A DNA stretch of 64,000 nt from Pseudorasbora parva (Eukaryota > Chordata > Actinopteri > Cypriniformes > Gobionidae). Positions 1 through 11,213 of the stretch are shown here, in pieces. Positions within the stretch are counted from its first letter, which is position 1; each line of letters begins with the position of its first letter. The notes under the pieces are model-generated. The model ran no database searches. It saw only the letters and a program-made list of their open reading frames with translations, and had not been told where the DNA came from. The DNA is taken from contig NC_090176.1 in NCBI RefSeq assembly GCF_024679245.1, forward strand, positions 17,508,293-17,572,292. Reading direction: 5' to 3'. Both the position numbers and the translations under genes were made by a program.

Positions 1-800
1 GTGGTTGGAGTAACCCATCTGGAGGGCGATTGGAAGTCTTACCCGTGGCACAGACTGAAGAAGCCAAAACAAAATCTCGGATGTCACGAGCCATAGTTGG
101 CCACCAGAATCGTTGCTTGACCAAAAAACTAGTACGATTAGCTCCTGGATGCCAAGCTACATTAGAACAATGACCCCAACAGATGACGTCTGACCGTAGC
201 CCCTCTGGCACAAATAAACGACTCATTGGCCCACCGGGCGGAGGCGTTACCCCTTCTAAGGCCGCTTGGACCTTTGACTCGATCTCCCAAGTGAGTGTGG
301 AAACAATGCTTTCCGGCAAAATACGCTCGGGAGTAGACGGGCGTTCGGAGAGGTCAAAAATACGAGACGACGTGTCGGGTTTGATGTTCTTAGAACCCGG
401 CCGGTAAGAAAGCGAAAAATCGAAGCAACCTGGGTATGTCATCCAGGTAGACATAAGTGAAATGATCTACCATGTCTCTCAGCACGTCATTGAAGAGTGC
501 TTGGAAAACTGCAGGGGAGTTGGACAGCCCGAAAGGCATGACCAAGTACTCAAAATGGCCCCTAGGGGGGTTAAACGCTGCTTTCCATTCATCCCCCTCT
601 CTTATGTGAACCAAATGATATCCATTACATAAATCCAGTTTCATAAAAAAAGGATGCTCCCTGTAACCTCTCGAAGGCTGAAGACATTAACGGCAAAGGA
701 TAGGTATTCTTTACCGTAATGTTGTTTAACCCTCGGTAAAAGGGTTATAAATGGTATAAAACATCTGCTCAAACTGAACCCTTCCAAGCTCCAAAAGGTA
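1..800 (-). mobile_element. Ty3/gypsy-type pol remnant (RT joined to integrase)
   Basis: Read right to left, about 790-440 gives a reverse-transcriptase segment. It has a KLDL..GYHLV stretch, a [14 protein letters not shown] block and the catalytic YVYLDD box near 445-420, all typical of Ty3/gypsy RT. Reading on toward base 1, the sequence matches the start of a gypsy integrase (QRFWWPTM near 75-110), which continues out of the window. The RNase H part between them is missing, so RT runs almost directly into the integrase region at about 420-400. The frame is also broken near 640-720. This is a dead, internally deleted copy with no gag and no LTR in view. The superfamily is confident; the family is not assigned. 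Confidence 0.85.
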
Positions 801-839
801 ACAAAATATGCTTTATTTTATTCTTCTGTTACTCTAATT

Positions 840-1717
840 TTAGGAGAGTTTTATATTATCATGATAGGTAGAGATCCATCAGTGTTAGATAGCCGGGTCG
901 CTAAAGACCCGAATATGTAAGAATGATTGGCAAAACAGTCATGCGTTTAAGGGTTAAGCAATATGAGATTATGTGCAACCCACAACCAAATCACAGTCGT
1001 GCTGATATTCAAAATAATGGCACTCTTCCTTTTTTGATAATGTTTAATCTCTATGCAATAACAATATAAGCAGATTATTTAACCCTTGGACAGTGCAATT
1101 AAATTGTGTTTTAGCCGATCACCATCAAAACCTGTTGATCAAAACCTGTTGATCACCATCAAAAAAGTAGTTAATCTTGCAAGTAAATTGTGTAACTATG
1201 GATTTGTCATTGGAGAAATTCAAGCTGGAAGTATTACCTTCATGGTTTAATCAAACTAATTAAAACTAATAATATAATAAAATAGATTTTTGTTATTATG
1301 CCAGTATTTAGCTTATCTGAAACGAGCAGATCCAATAGTGTGTGTTCATGTGGAAGGTGAAATATGCTGAATGCTTCTTCATTACTTTCTGCTGTTGTAT
1401 TGCCTCTCGAGTTTTCAGAGACTCTCCTTCTTCATATTTCCTGTTTGTAATGCTGCATTTCTACATCAGCTCAGTGTTTGCTATGGCGCCACCTTGTGTC
1501 CTCCTGCATTGTTAGTCACATCAGCATTATGTAAAATGTAATAGTCCAAAATAATTTATTTATTCACATTTGTTATAGTTATTTGCAGCCAATCATAATT
1601 CAATCACTCTGTTTACCCTGTCAGATCTTTTCTGTATTCTTTTCATCTGGAAACACCCTGATTATTCGAAAATGGTAAATGACAGTATCTAGTTAGGCAA
1701 ATCCATATTCCTGTGTC
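840..1717. other. AT-rich intergenic stretch, no gene seen
   Basis: No convincing ORF, splice-bounded exon or RNA gene is visible. A short local duplication (aacctgttgatcaccatcaaa) occurs near 1127-1163. The block probably separates the gypsy remnant from the 3' end of the Ig gene. Confidence 0.4.

Positions 1718-1765
<48 letters not shown>
1718..1765. repeat. (TAA)n microsatellite
   Basis: About 16 uninterrupted TAA units lie just beyond the predicted polyadenylation signal of the Ig gene. Confidence 0.95.
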
Positions 1766-1766
<1 letters not shown>

Positions 1767-1770
1767 GACA

Positions 1771-1776
1771 TTTATT
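1771..1776 (-). terminator. Polyadenylation signal of Ig gene copy 1
   Basis: Plus-strand tttatt reads AATAAA on the minus strand, about 190 bases past the stop codon of the Ig gene. The second gene copy has an equivalent signal at 14479-14484, which supports its use. Confidence 0.6.
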
Positions 1777-1965
1777 TGGAAGTTATTTAATCAAATAAGC
1801 AAAGTTATGGACAAAAACGCATACTCATACAAATTTAGACTTGTACATGGGATGGTCCCATTCTCTAACTGATGAAAACGACTGACAAACATCTTCCTGT
1901 ATTGAGATGTTCATCTGATCAGCGACAGACACATAAACTTGTGTCTTGAGAAGGAAAGATCATGT

Positions 1966-2095
1966 TCATGAAACTGTATGAAGACTGTAGACCTGATGAA
2001 AACAAAGATAAAGCAAGTCAAACACACACAACAGGCATTTCAGTTCCAGTTTTCAATTAGATTCAGAAGTATTTTTACAAAGTATTTTTCTATAG

Positions 2096-2168
<73 letters not shown>

Positions 2169-3717
2169 CACACATCAAGATGTGGTGGACATGAGGTGTG
2201 TCATGTTGAACTGACTTACACAGGCTGTTAATGTGTGTTTGTCACAGTCAGAGATCATCTTCACCTGATAACAGATAGAAAGAAAACACATCACAGGATA
2301 CACAATCAGAAAAGATGAGAGACCAATAATAAACAGAGGTGTGGTAAATACTTACATCCTCTTTTGCTGAACCAGAGTTGATCTTTTGCCTCAATTTCCT
2401 ATTACAATGATGTAGCATTCGGAGGACAACAAAATGCAGCTCAGTAAATAATAAAAGCAGGGGGTGATTATGTAGTATGTGAGGATATCGCAACTAGCTG
2501 AGATCTTTGTTTTTTTTTTCATATCCTAAATACAAATAATTTCTCAAAATAACATGGCTGTATACCCAGCAAGCAATAGCCTTCATTTCACCATCTTGTA
2601 TATAGACCCGATTTAGTCCGGCTATGAGTAACCCACTTCTAGCTAAAATAATACTTGAATTTGGGTACATGTCGTTTTTGTCTAAATAACTTGTCTATTG
2701 ACTAGTTAATGTTCTTGGACTATGGTTAGACTTCTGTTAAATTTTCACTGACAAAAAGAAAAAAAGAGAAAAAAAAACTAAATGTCTCTCACCTGTGAAT
2801 GCAGATGCTGATAGTGATTATCAGACAGACCATAATGACTCCAGAACATGAGACGATGATGATGTAGAGCGACATTTCTCTGGGTGACGCTAGTCTGTTT
2901 TCTGAAAAGAGTCAAACTCAGATGATGTCAACCGGCACTACTAGATACTAGTCACTGATTAAAACATACTTATAGTGCACTTGTCTGTAAAGAAAACAAA
3001 TCCAGCAACTGAAATCATGTAATAACCTGTTATTGTTAATATCCATCTTATCGCTGCTGGAAAACAGGAGTAGTTTCCTGCATCAGACGCTTGTATTTGA
3101 TGTATTTTTAATTCTCTTGGAGCTGCTGGGTTGATGTAAATCCTGTTTGAGCTGAAGTTTGTCTTAGTTATGTTAATATCAGGCACCTGCCTAAAAATAA
3201 CAGAGTTGTTCATTTTCCATGTGAAATCATCATCATATGAGGTTTTGTTGCAGTGAAGTGTAACTGTTTCTCCCACAAACACTGTTTTGTTGATGTGCTG
3301 CTGAATCTTTTGCTCTTGATTTGATTTGGAACAATCTGATGAAAAGACAGAAAATCACAATCACTGCAGTTTTTACAGTAAATAAAAGGAATGGTAAACT
3401 TGTGAAAACCATTTACCAAAACTACTTTCATCATGCAGTAAATAAGCAAGTGTGTACCTTGTTTTAATCTGATGAATAAAACATTTTTTCTTCACTTCAT
3501 TGTAATATAGTAAATCATATTGTTTAGTCATCAAACTATATGGCCTTTTACCCATATCAGTTTGCTAAGGGTATATCCTATTTATCGGCTTTGAGACACC
3601 AGAAAACAAGTGAGGAATGGAAAGAAATGTTGGTCTTAAATCAGTACCTGTGTAAGTCAGGAGAATAATGACGACACAGAGATCCAGATGAAAAATCCTG
3701 GCCTGAAAATTCGCCAT
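1966..3717 (-). CDS. Immunoglobulin-superfamily type I membrane protein (copy 1, intact, six exons)
   Basis: Exons are 3717-3648, 3335-3027, 2901-2793, 2398-2356, 2264-2220 and 1992-1966. All have GT/AG borders, and phases run 1,1,2,0,0 to a TGA stop. They total 603 nt (200 residues). Exon 1 encodes a signal peptide (MANFQARIF..., hydrophobic VVIILLTY). Exon 2 is one Ig domain with the B-strand Cys in TLHC, Trp in FTWKM, the F-strand motif DAGNYSC, and several N-x-S/T sites. Exon 3 has a short stalk and a transmembrane helix (LYIIIVSCSGVIMVC...). Exons 4-6 are a short tail ending VYSLHTVS, with no clear ITIM. The single phase-1 Ig exon is typical of leukocyte receptors, so a cell-surface immune role is plausible but inferred. 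I cannot name an orthologue. A degraded paralogue lies 11-15 kb away on the same strand. Confidence 0.85.
2099..2166. repeat. (TG)n microsatellite in Ig gene intron 5
   Basis: About 34 TG units lie between coding exons 5 and 6 of Ig gene copy 1. The second copy lacks this tract at the equivalent place. Confidence 0.95.
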
Positions 3718-3870
3718 AACAGACACTCAGTTTAAGAGCTGTGAAGAAGTATAAACTGTCGTACTGTCCGCTCAGTATGCAGACGTGATGCAGACTGAAC
3801 CAGTAAAGACAGAAGTGAAGTCAGTGGGCAATGCCTATAAGACAGCTGATTTTATTGACATAAAAATAAC
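3718..3870 (-). promoter_or_regulatory. Conserved 5' flank of Ig gene copy 1
   Basis: This segment is clearly similar to 19755-19935 upstream of the second copy, once the inserted transposon there is removed. Shared landmarks are the block next to the ATG (tttaagagctgtgaag) and gcctataagacagctg about 115-130 bases upstream. On the coding strand the latter reads CTTATAGGC, a possible TATA-like element. The promoter role is inferred from position and conservation. Confidence 0.45.
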
Positions 3871-4409
3871 ATTGTCAATTATACAGAATGCAGTTTCCAT
3901 TATCCATTATACGCGTACAAAAAATAAGTATACTTAATTCAAGTTCAAGTTTGCTTTTTAATATACTTTATGTAGTAAGTATACTAATATTACAAAAGGA
4001 TCACATGAGAATGCATATCAACGAGTACGCGTGTGCAATGTCGTGGAATGTATACACCAAAATGAGTGCAAATAGTATGCCGTATTTTGCATGCATATAA
4101 TACGCATTTTATGGCATGTACATATGTCACGCTCTTGGGTAGGTTGAGGGTGAAGGGTTAAGGGGTTCGTGCATATAATACACCATAAAGTGCGTATCAT
4201 ATGCACGGTAAAAACTGTGTCATATGCAAGCGAAAACCTGTGTACCATTTGCACGGCAAAATGAGTTTTGGCGTACACATTTCACGACATTGCACACTCG
4301 TATTATTTATACGCATTTCCGTGAGATCTGTCTCAGTATAAATGTACTGCTTGGGACTAAATTCATTCAGTAACGTTAGGCTGTTTTGAACTTATACATG
4401 ATGTTTAAT
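3871..4409. other. Repeat debris upstream of Ig gene copy 1
   Basis: Fragments with the AGTATACT signature of the 6606-8666 element occur at about 3925-3985. A degenerate, partly palindromic block rich in gcatataatacgcat/atgcgta motifs runs 4010-4320. No gene is seen. Confidence 0.4.
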
Positions 4410-4417
4410 GTTTGAAG

Positions 4418-5592
4418 TATGGCTGGGAGATAAAACGATAGTAATTATCTCGATATAAATTTCCTCGATAAAATGATAACAACAGTTCGATAAATTCTCA
4501 ATATAATGCTTGCGTGCTATGATTAATGCTGCGCATGTGTATTGCAGACCGGGCTTCTGGGTGCTGCACGCGCTGTTGTTTACAGTCAGTGTCTGACAGG
4601 CTTGGAGGATCGGAGTGAAGTGGAGTGAGAAAAATGAGCGATAGTGAAGAAAACTCAGAGCTCACGACCAGCTCGGACGACACGGATATCACTGACAAGT
4701 TAGTTCGCTCGACTTCAGTGGTCTGGAGATATTTTGGCGATCCCATCCGACATAAAACAGCGACGTACGTGGACTGCTTATTATAGTTCACGTTCTCCAC
4801 ACGGAATTTAGTTATTAAATTATCGTGCTTCTTCGAAGTTCTTCCATATAACATTGAGCCCAACACAGCGGTAAATCTACATTAACTACATTCACATACA
4901 GGCTTATTATCACCTTGTTAGTTGCAGTGGGTGACTTACAACAAAATAACACTACCAAACTATAATCACTAAAACATCGGACTTGTACATGATCGCTATC
5001 ATAATTGTTTGTCTTTGGTGATGTATTAATGACTCAGCATCACCTGTATCAAAAGAGAAATAATTTCATCCAATATTTAAAATGAATAAAATAGACTAGA
5101 CAGCCCTTACTGGAGAGCCACAAATACTGAACTTTGCTATCTCCCTCCCCTCGCGACCAGCCCACTGTCGGTGAGGTTTGTCGATGAGATGCGCGTGTGT
5201 GTGTGTGTGTTTGTGTGAGAGAGGGAGATGCACAGTGGACCATTTTTTTTCCCGTTTGCGTTTTTAGTGTTTTACTACTTACACGATTAAGTAACGATAT
5301 TATTGATATGTACATCGAGAATAAATGCTGACCACAATTACGATTTTAATAACTACCTTAGTTTTAATAAATTGTTCACCTGTTTGAGAAGTGTTTGTCA
5401 TCTTTTGACAATAAAGGATAGTTTAAAACCACAGTTAACTGTCTGTTTTCTACATCTTTCACTCAGAAGCAAAAATATGCCTTTAAACTTTAAAGAAATA
5501 AAGATTTTACATTTATTGTGATATTTATTGATATCGACTGATATGGAAAATTATATTGTGATAACTTTTTGGGGCTATATCGCCCAACCCTA
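4418..5592. mobile_element. hAT-type nonautonomous transposon with 8-bp duplication
   Basis: The left end TATGGCTGGGAGATA mirrors the right end, whose complement is TAGGGTTGGGCGATA. The direct repeat GTTTGAAG flanks the element at 4410-4417 and 5593-5600. An 8-bp target duplication and this TIR type fit the hAT superfamily. The 1175-bp interior has short ORFs but no recognisable transposase. This insertion helps explain why the 5' flank of Ig copy 1 is longer than that of copy 2. Confidence 0.75.
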
Positions 5593-5600
5593 GTTTGAAG

Positions 5601-6605
5601 ATTGCATTGTTTTACATTTGCTTAAGCAATCTTCTATCAATTGTTTCTGCTTCTAGTTCACTTGTGTTTTGATCCTGAGATTCTGTACTCTTTCAGAAGA
5701 TGCATAATAGCACATAGATAGACAGAAAACTCAGTCAGTGGCCGGGAAAGAGTAGATTAGAAGTAAAATCCTACATATAGTACCAGTGGTTTTTAGTACC
5801 TACACAAAAATTCAGATTTTCAGAATCAGGAATATATCTTTTTTCTTTATAAAACTTGTCAAACAATAAATATTTTTTAACAATTTAAGTAGTATGTCAA
5901 ATTATGTGAAAAGTATTTAAAAGGCTACTCAATCAAAAGAGTACAAGTGCAAATGCAAGCCAAGTATACTTAATTATACTTTGGAGTATATCTCTATTAA
6001 AAGATTCAGTAAGTAAAGTGCAAATATACTAGTGTCTATCATACACCCGGTGCAATGTGACGCCAGGCAAGACGCAAGTGTTTTTGTGCTAGTTTCAGCC
6101 CGACAGGTGCATTGTTGGCGTGTTCAGTATTTTAGGTCTAAAGTCAGTATTTTAGTGTTATTTAAAAGGGGAGTTAGTAATATGCGCCTATAGGTGGGTC
6201 AACGATGTGCATGCACTTTGCTTATTACACACACAGGGATGCGCAGCAGCACACAAACATTTTTTAAATAAAAAGATTCCTCTCTGGAGAAGCGCTCTCT
6301 CTTTCCTATTGAAATTTATACCATGTAAATAGCAAATCTGCCATGGCGCGACTGCAACTGCTCAGGAAATTAGAATGATTGGTTTATTGCACTTTACATC
6401 CAAAACACACCCATGACTCATTAAGAGACTAGGTACAATCCTTTTAGACCATGCGCCAGGTGTGCCAACCATTTATTCCGTCGTTGAACTAGCAAAAGTG
6501 GATTCGGACATGCCCTAAGGCCTCAGTGCTCTTGTGCCATGCGCTTCAGACCATGCTCTCAAATGGGGCCCTTAGGCTTTTCTGTCAGTATAAGTCAAGT
6601 ATACT
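5601..6605. other. Intergenic sequence with AGTATACT-family fragments
   Basis: AAGTATACTT-like fragments occur near 5955-6040 and 6590-6605. Between them (6040-6590) is a block with GC-richer words (gcgccaggtgtgcc, caccggtgcaatgtgacgcc) that looks like another old TIR repeat. No gene is seen. Confidence 0.35.
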
Positions 6606-8666
6606 CCCTAGTGAAAAAAAAGTATACTTTATTGTATTTCAAATATATTCTCTTTTCCGATAGTATATTAGAAATATACTTACAAAAAATGTACCATTTC
6701 TAAATATACAAAAAATATATTAGCATCATATTTCACAATACAACTTTTAACACACTTTAAAATAATTGTATTTTAGTATATTTTCTAAAAATATATTTTA
6801 GAAAAATATACTTTAAATGAAAGTTCAGTGTGCTTTTGTAAAGTGCACTTATTTGAACATTACTTTAAAATATATTTTTTATATATTTTAAACTTATGCT
6901 CAAAATTGTCATTGTTAACAATGCACTAAAAGCATATTTTAAAAATACATAATTAATATCATTAAGCTGTATAAAAAGTTATAAATACTGTTTAAGGTTA
7001 TTTATTCATGCTTAACTGTTCAAGCTTAAGCATTAATAAATAAGTGATAATAAATTATTATTATATAGGCCTAAATAAAATATGGACTAAAACCCCATTT
7101 TTAAATATACGCAGTAATAAGCCCTACTTTAGTTGTGATTTAAGTGTAAATATGTTTAATAAGTTTACACTGGCAAAGAAGAATCCAACAGCACGCTTAA
7201 AATACAACGCAAGAAAATATGAGTTAAATAGTTGTTTCTTATCGGAATTCAAATGTCTCTTCATTGATCTGTGACCAATCAGATTGTGTTGCTCAATGCC
7301 TGCAGCCAATCAGAGGCAGAGCTTCTGACGGTACTCGTCTGTATGACACTCACTCACGGGAGGTTTGCAGCCTTGCAGGTGAAGTACAATGTTGCGTAAC
7401 ATTAATTATTTAATAAAACACTGAAAGCGGAAAGCACATTGCTCATTCTTCGGACCAGTTCAATTACGTCACATCGCTGCCTGACCTTGATGGTGACGAT
7501 AAACTGTTTTGGAATAAAATGGCCAAACGTTACGAGATCCCGAAAAGCACCGGAAAAAGTCCTTCTGTTTGGAGGTAAGTAAGTTAATATGTAATGTCAC
7601 TAAACGTGAATAAAAAGTTGAATGAACATGCACCTGACCTTATCTCGTATATTCTGTTAACAGATTGCGTTCTTCACGAGTGTTTGCTGTCAACTGTCCC
7701 AGATGATGTGTAAGCGGCGATCAGACGCAAGTGTAATGAGCAGCTCACCAGAAAATTTAATATAATGTGTAATTTATATTTATGTATTGAGATGGTCAGT
7801 GGAATTAGTTCAATTATATGTTTTCCAACATCTTCCAGTGTTAATTTAATGAAAAACATAGTTAATTTTGTTTAGCTTTGCTGAAACCATGTGAAACCAT
7901 TTATAAAAATCGTTGGGCTTGTTTAATGAAATGTCTCTTCATTAGTTATGTGTGTTAGATTATATTAATTTATTGTAATGTCCTTGAAAACAAATGCATT
8001 CAACATTGGGAAAGTAAGTCAGTAAGTAATTCATTAAAATGTAAGGTAGCACATTAAAATACTGTATTGTGTGACATTATGTAATTCAAAGTATATTGTG
8101 CAATGTATAGCTAAGTAATAACACATTAAATTGTTATTGACTACAAAGTGTATATTTTTAGTCATTTGAATGAGTCAAGGTAAATAAAATATATATTATA
8201 TTCATAGTATATTGCTTGTGTGTTCTGAATATACTGGTAATTAATTTGTAATTTATTAAAACACAAATAAAGTATGCTATAAGACAAATTGTACAAATAA
8301 TACAAATAAAGTGTACTATAACACGAATAAAGTATACTTATAATACAAATAAAATATACTTAACACAAATAAAATATACTTATAATACAAATAAAGCACA
8401 TTTAATATCACTAAAGCATGTAATTAGTCACTATACTTAAGTGTACTAAGTATACTTAAAGTTGTTCCAATTTAGCACACAAAAGTATACTAAATACACT
8501 TAAAGTTGTGCTTTAACACAATTTAATTACAACTTAAATATACTTAGTACAAAATTAGTTGTGTCAAAATAGCACACTTCAAGTTAACTAGTCATTAACA
8601 CACTTCAAGTATACTGAAAATGAGTCTGGCCGCAAGTATACTTAGTATACTTTTTTTTCACTAGGG
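6606..8666. mobile_element. AGTATACT-rich TIR transposon, nonautonomous
   Basis: The left end CCCTAGTGAAAAAAAAGTAT is mirrored by the right end, which reads back as CCCTAGTGAAAAAAAAGTAT from 8666. Both flanking arms are AT-rich with many AGTATACT palindromes. The centre (about 7260-7700) is GC-richer, contains an inverted CCAAT pair (gaccaatcag, gccaatcag) and a possible first exon described separately. No transposase is recognised, and a clean target duplication was not found. Confidence 0.65.
7417..7574 (+). CDS. Possible promoter-proximal exon inside the TIR element
   Basis: A 52-codon open frame follows two in-frame stops and ends exactly at a strong splice donor (ggag/gtaagt at 7574/7575). 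Its composition looks coding, including PDLDGDDKLFWNKMAKRYE and KSTGKSPSVWR. An in-frame ATG with a reasonable context lies at 7519. Two CCAAT boxes lie about 110-200 bases upstream. A continuation exon could start after ttaacag near 7664, but that frame closes quickly. I do not recognise the product. It may be the first exon of an autonomous relative's transposase, or a captured host exon. Confidence 0.35.
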
Positions 8667-8890
8667 CTTAAGTGCAATTTTAAGTATATTTCTGAGAATT
8701 ACATAAAAAGCAGACAAAGAATACTTTATTTTTGGTTTACAAGAAGTACTAATAGCACACTTGAATAAACTTTTTCGTAAGGGGAGTCAGTCATGATTTT
8801 TTTTTATGCAGTCTTTGAAAAAAAACAATGCCTAACCCATTTAACGGTTAAATACAAACACAGGTCGCCTAAACATAATGCTCACATATG

Positions 8891-9019
8891 CATTACTTAT
8901 ATAATGATTGTATAATCTGATTAATTTTGTGCTCTTATCTGCAGTGACCTGTGAAACCACAGAGCTCATTTCCCACAGAAGAACTGTCACATCCTGTCAC
9001 TATCTACGGTGTTTACTTG
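8891..9019. repeat. Duplicated upstream block, copy 1
   Basis: About 130 bases (attacttatataatgat to gtttacttgt) match 20004-20136 with only a few differences. Both blocks lie upstream of an Ig gene copy, so they mark the outer edge of the tandem duplication. A regulatory element or an untranslated exon are both possible. Confidence 0.7.
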
Positions 9020-9047
9020 TCTTATTAAACAGCTCATGCTTGTTCAT

Positions 9048-9096
9048 GTTTTACTTTATTTTGTCAAATATATAATTTGACAAAATAAAGTAAAAC
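9048..9096. repeat. Short-spacer palindrome (about 20-bp arms)
   Basis: The arm gttttactttattttgtcaa is followed, after a nine-base AT spacer, by its exact complement. It can fold as a hairpin. Confidence 0.85.
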
Positions 9097-9099
9097 TGA

Positions 9100-9480
9100 G
9101 ACGTGTGGGTTTTATTTTCTCAATAACTACACAAACTAGCCCCACACACTCTTTCATAAACATTTAAACTCTATAAACATATAAAGTCTCCGACTCTGTA
9201 ACACAGTCTCGCCCAGGACTCTCAGCTCTGTCACCCACCCACGAGTCCTCAGCTGGTCTCTCTCCCCAGCCATTGTTCCAGCGTGGTTTTAGCCCGTCTC
9301 TCCGCACCAATTACTGCAAGCAGACACAGGTGTTTATCATCATGCAGTTGACCTACTTGCTCACCGCGTTTCTCCCCACTCTCTCAGTACGTGCAGAACC
9401 TGCTAAACCACGCCTCCATTGCCACATGATACCAGACATGTTCCCTGTGGTCCGAGTCAAGTCTCAAGTCTTTAAGGTCC
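9100..9480. other. Probable retroelement-derived repeat, unclassified
   Basis: This is a GC-richer block with pyrimidine-rich text (ctctctccccagcc) ending in aaccacgcctccattgccac. Its composition and abrupt edges resemble LTR or untranslated retroelement sequence of teleosts. No ends or target duplication were found, so the class is a guess. Confidence 0.3.
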
Positions 9481-9514
9481 AAGTTTAAGTCTTTATATAT
9501 ATTCTTATATATAT

Positions 9515-9516
<2 letters not shown>

Positions 9517-9604
<88 letters not shown>
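9517..9604. repeat. (TA)n microsatellite
   Basis: A continuous TA/AT dinucleotide tract of about 88 bases. Confidence 0.95.
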
Positions 9605-9611
<7 letters not shown>

Positions 9612-9875
9612 TTCATAGATGTGATTTCCTGCATTATGGTGCGTTTTAGGCCATATCCCTTTCCTATACCAAAAAAGACCTCAATGCAGTTAATACAAAT
9701 AGTCTAATAAAAAGGCTATATTCATTTAACTGACATAGAAATCAACAGTTTCACAGATAATGATAATGAACAAGTTGCATGTTTTTTATGCTCCGTATCC
9801 AGACAGAAAAAGTGCTGTTTACTAAACGATTGATTGGGCCAGACAAAATTACAGAAATCACTGAAATAATTACCG

Positions 9876-10020
9876 TGGCTTTAGAGTAGGGGTAAGACCA
9901 TAAGATGCATAGCACTACGTTTTGACGCATATCGCGAACATAGGTTCGAATCCGCCTTTTGCCACCCTCGCTCTACTCCCTTTCCCCATCACATATCAGA
10001 TCGGAAAGGTATTTATTTTC
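9876..10020 (+). mobile_element. tRNA-derived SINE-like fragment
   Basis: An A-box-like TGGCTTTAGAGTAGG is followed about 55 bases later by a consensus B box GGTTCGAATCC at 9943-9953. A non-tRNA body follows. It does not fold as a cloverleaf and is not a functional tRNA. Ends and duplication were not defined. Confidence 0.5.
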
Positions 10021-10238
10021 AATAAAAAAAATTGAAAATATTAGAAATGGGGAAATAAAGTGTTTAACATGTGTTTAATAATAAGTTTCTTAATAAGTTT
10101 CTCGGTTAAGGGGTAGTCAATGTAAGCAGACATGTGCTGAATTAGAGAAGATAAAAGTTAGTGGGTCCAATATCATTGGTCTTAAAAAGTGGGTGGGTCT
10201 TGTCCCACCCACACACAATGGTTCCGACGCCCATGTAT

Positions 10239-10311
10239 AAGTAAAATGTATCTATTTTGATAGCTCAATACACTGTTAATTAAAACAACTAGCTGGAGAA
10301 AAAATAAATAA

Positions 10312-10355
<44 letters not shown>

Positions 10356-10428
10356 TTATTTATTTTTTCTCCAGCTAGTTGTTTTAATTAACAGTGTATT
10401 GAGCTATCAAAATAGATACATTTTACTT
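10239..10428. repeat. 190-bp near-perfect palindrome with AT core
   Basis: The left arm (from aagtaaaatgtatctatttt) and right arm (ending aaaatagatacattttactt) are essentially exact complements. Each is about 78 bases, around a (TA)n centre near 10333. The arms have no known element ends. It can extrude as a cruciform. Confidence 0.9.
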
Positions 10429-10950
10429 TAAAATTGCATAATAAAGCACACAAAATACTACCTTAATCAGTACTGTTACTTTCTGGTAAGGCTTGACTAA
10501 ATTGTTACTATTTGCTGCTAATTTATTTAACAGCATTTTTCTAATGGTGATAAATTTGTGTGCCTCCAGATGCGTCACGCGCTTGCTGGCTGTGTGTGTT
10601 TAGAAAAGTTTTGTGATATTTGCTGCTGCAGCACATATTTGTGAACGAATGAATAGTAAAAGGTCCCGTAGTAAAAGGTTTCCTGCTGTCAAGAGGGGTA
10701 GTAAATAGAGAACGTAATCTAGAATGCCGTGCCAAAATACTTGCAATTTTTCCACAAGTCCATGTCCAGTCCAAGTCAAGTCTCGAGTCTAGTCTTGGGC
10801 CAGTTGTTCACGAGTCCATGTCCAAGTCAATTCACAACTTGCAACTTAAGTGCGACTCGAGTTCAAGTTGCAGACTCGAGTGTCCATCTCTGCCACACAC
10901 CCCACTGCCCGACTCAGGCCTAGGAGCCATACAGGAAGCAGAAAGTGTCC

Positions 10951-11213
10951 CTTAGTTCCCTGAGTGGGAACGAGACGCTGTGTCACCGCGCTGGGAACGC
11001 CTCTGCGTGATTGCGTCGTGAAGCACATATGTAATCAGTCCAATAGAGAGACGGAACATCATAGGCGGGTGACATCATAGACCTGGAAACTATAAAGCCT
11101 GCCAGCTAACACATGCCCCCAGCTTATGTAAAGAGACTGAAGCGAGACGCTAGCGGGCAAGCGGGGAGTATGGCTGGGTGACGCAGCGTCTCGCTCCCAC
11201 TCAGGAAACTAAG
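10951..11213. repeat. Inverted-repeat element with cttagttccctgagtgggaa arms
   Basis: About 36 bases at 10951-10986 recur inverted at 11178-11213 with three or so mismatches. The enclosed 190 bases include a TATAAA-like word (ctataaagcc, about 11090) and CCAAT-like text. A related direct piece lies near 11249-11275. This resembles a retroelement LTR or leader, but its class is uncertain. Confidence 0.5.

Noticed and set aside
5165..5225. TG-rich segment near a GC patch as a gene start
   Set aside because: It lies wholly inside the hAT-type element and shows no exon.
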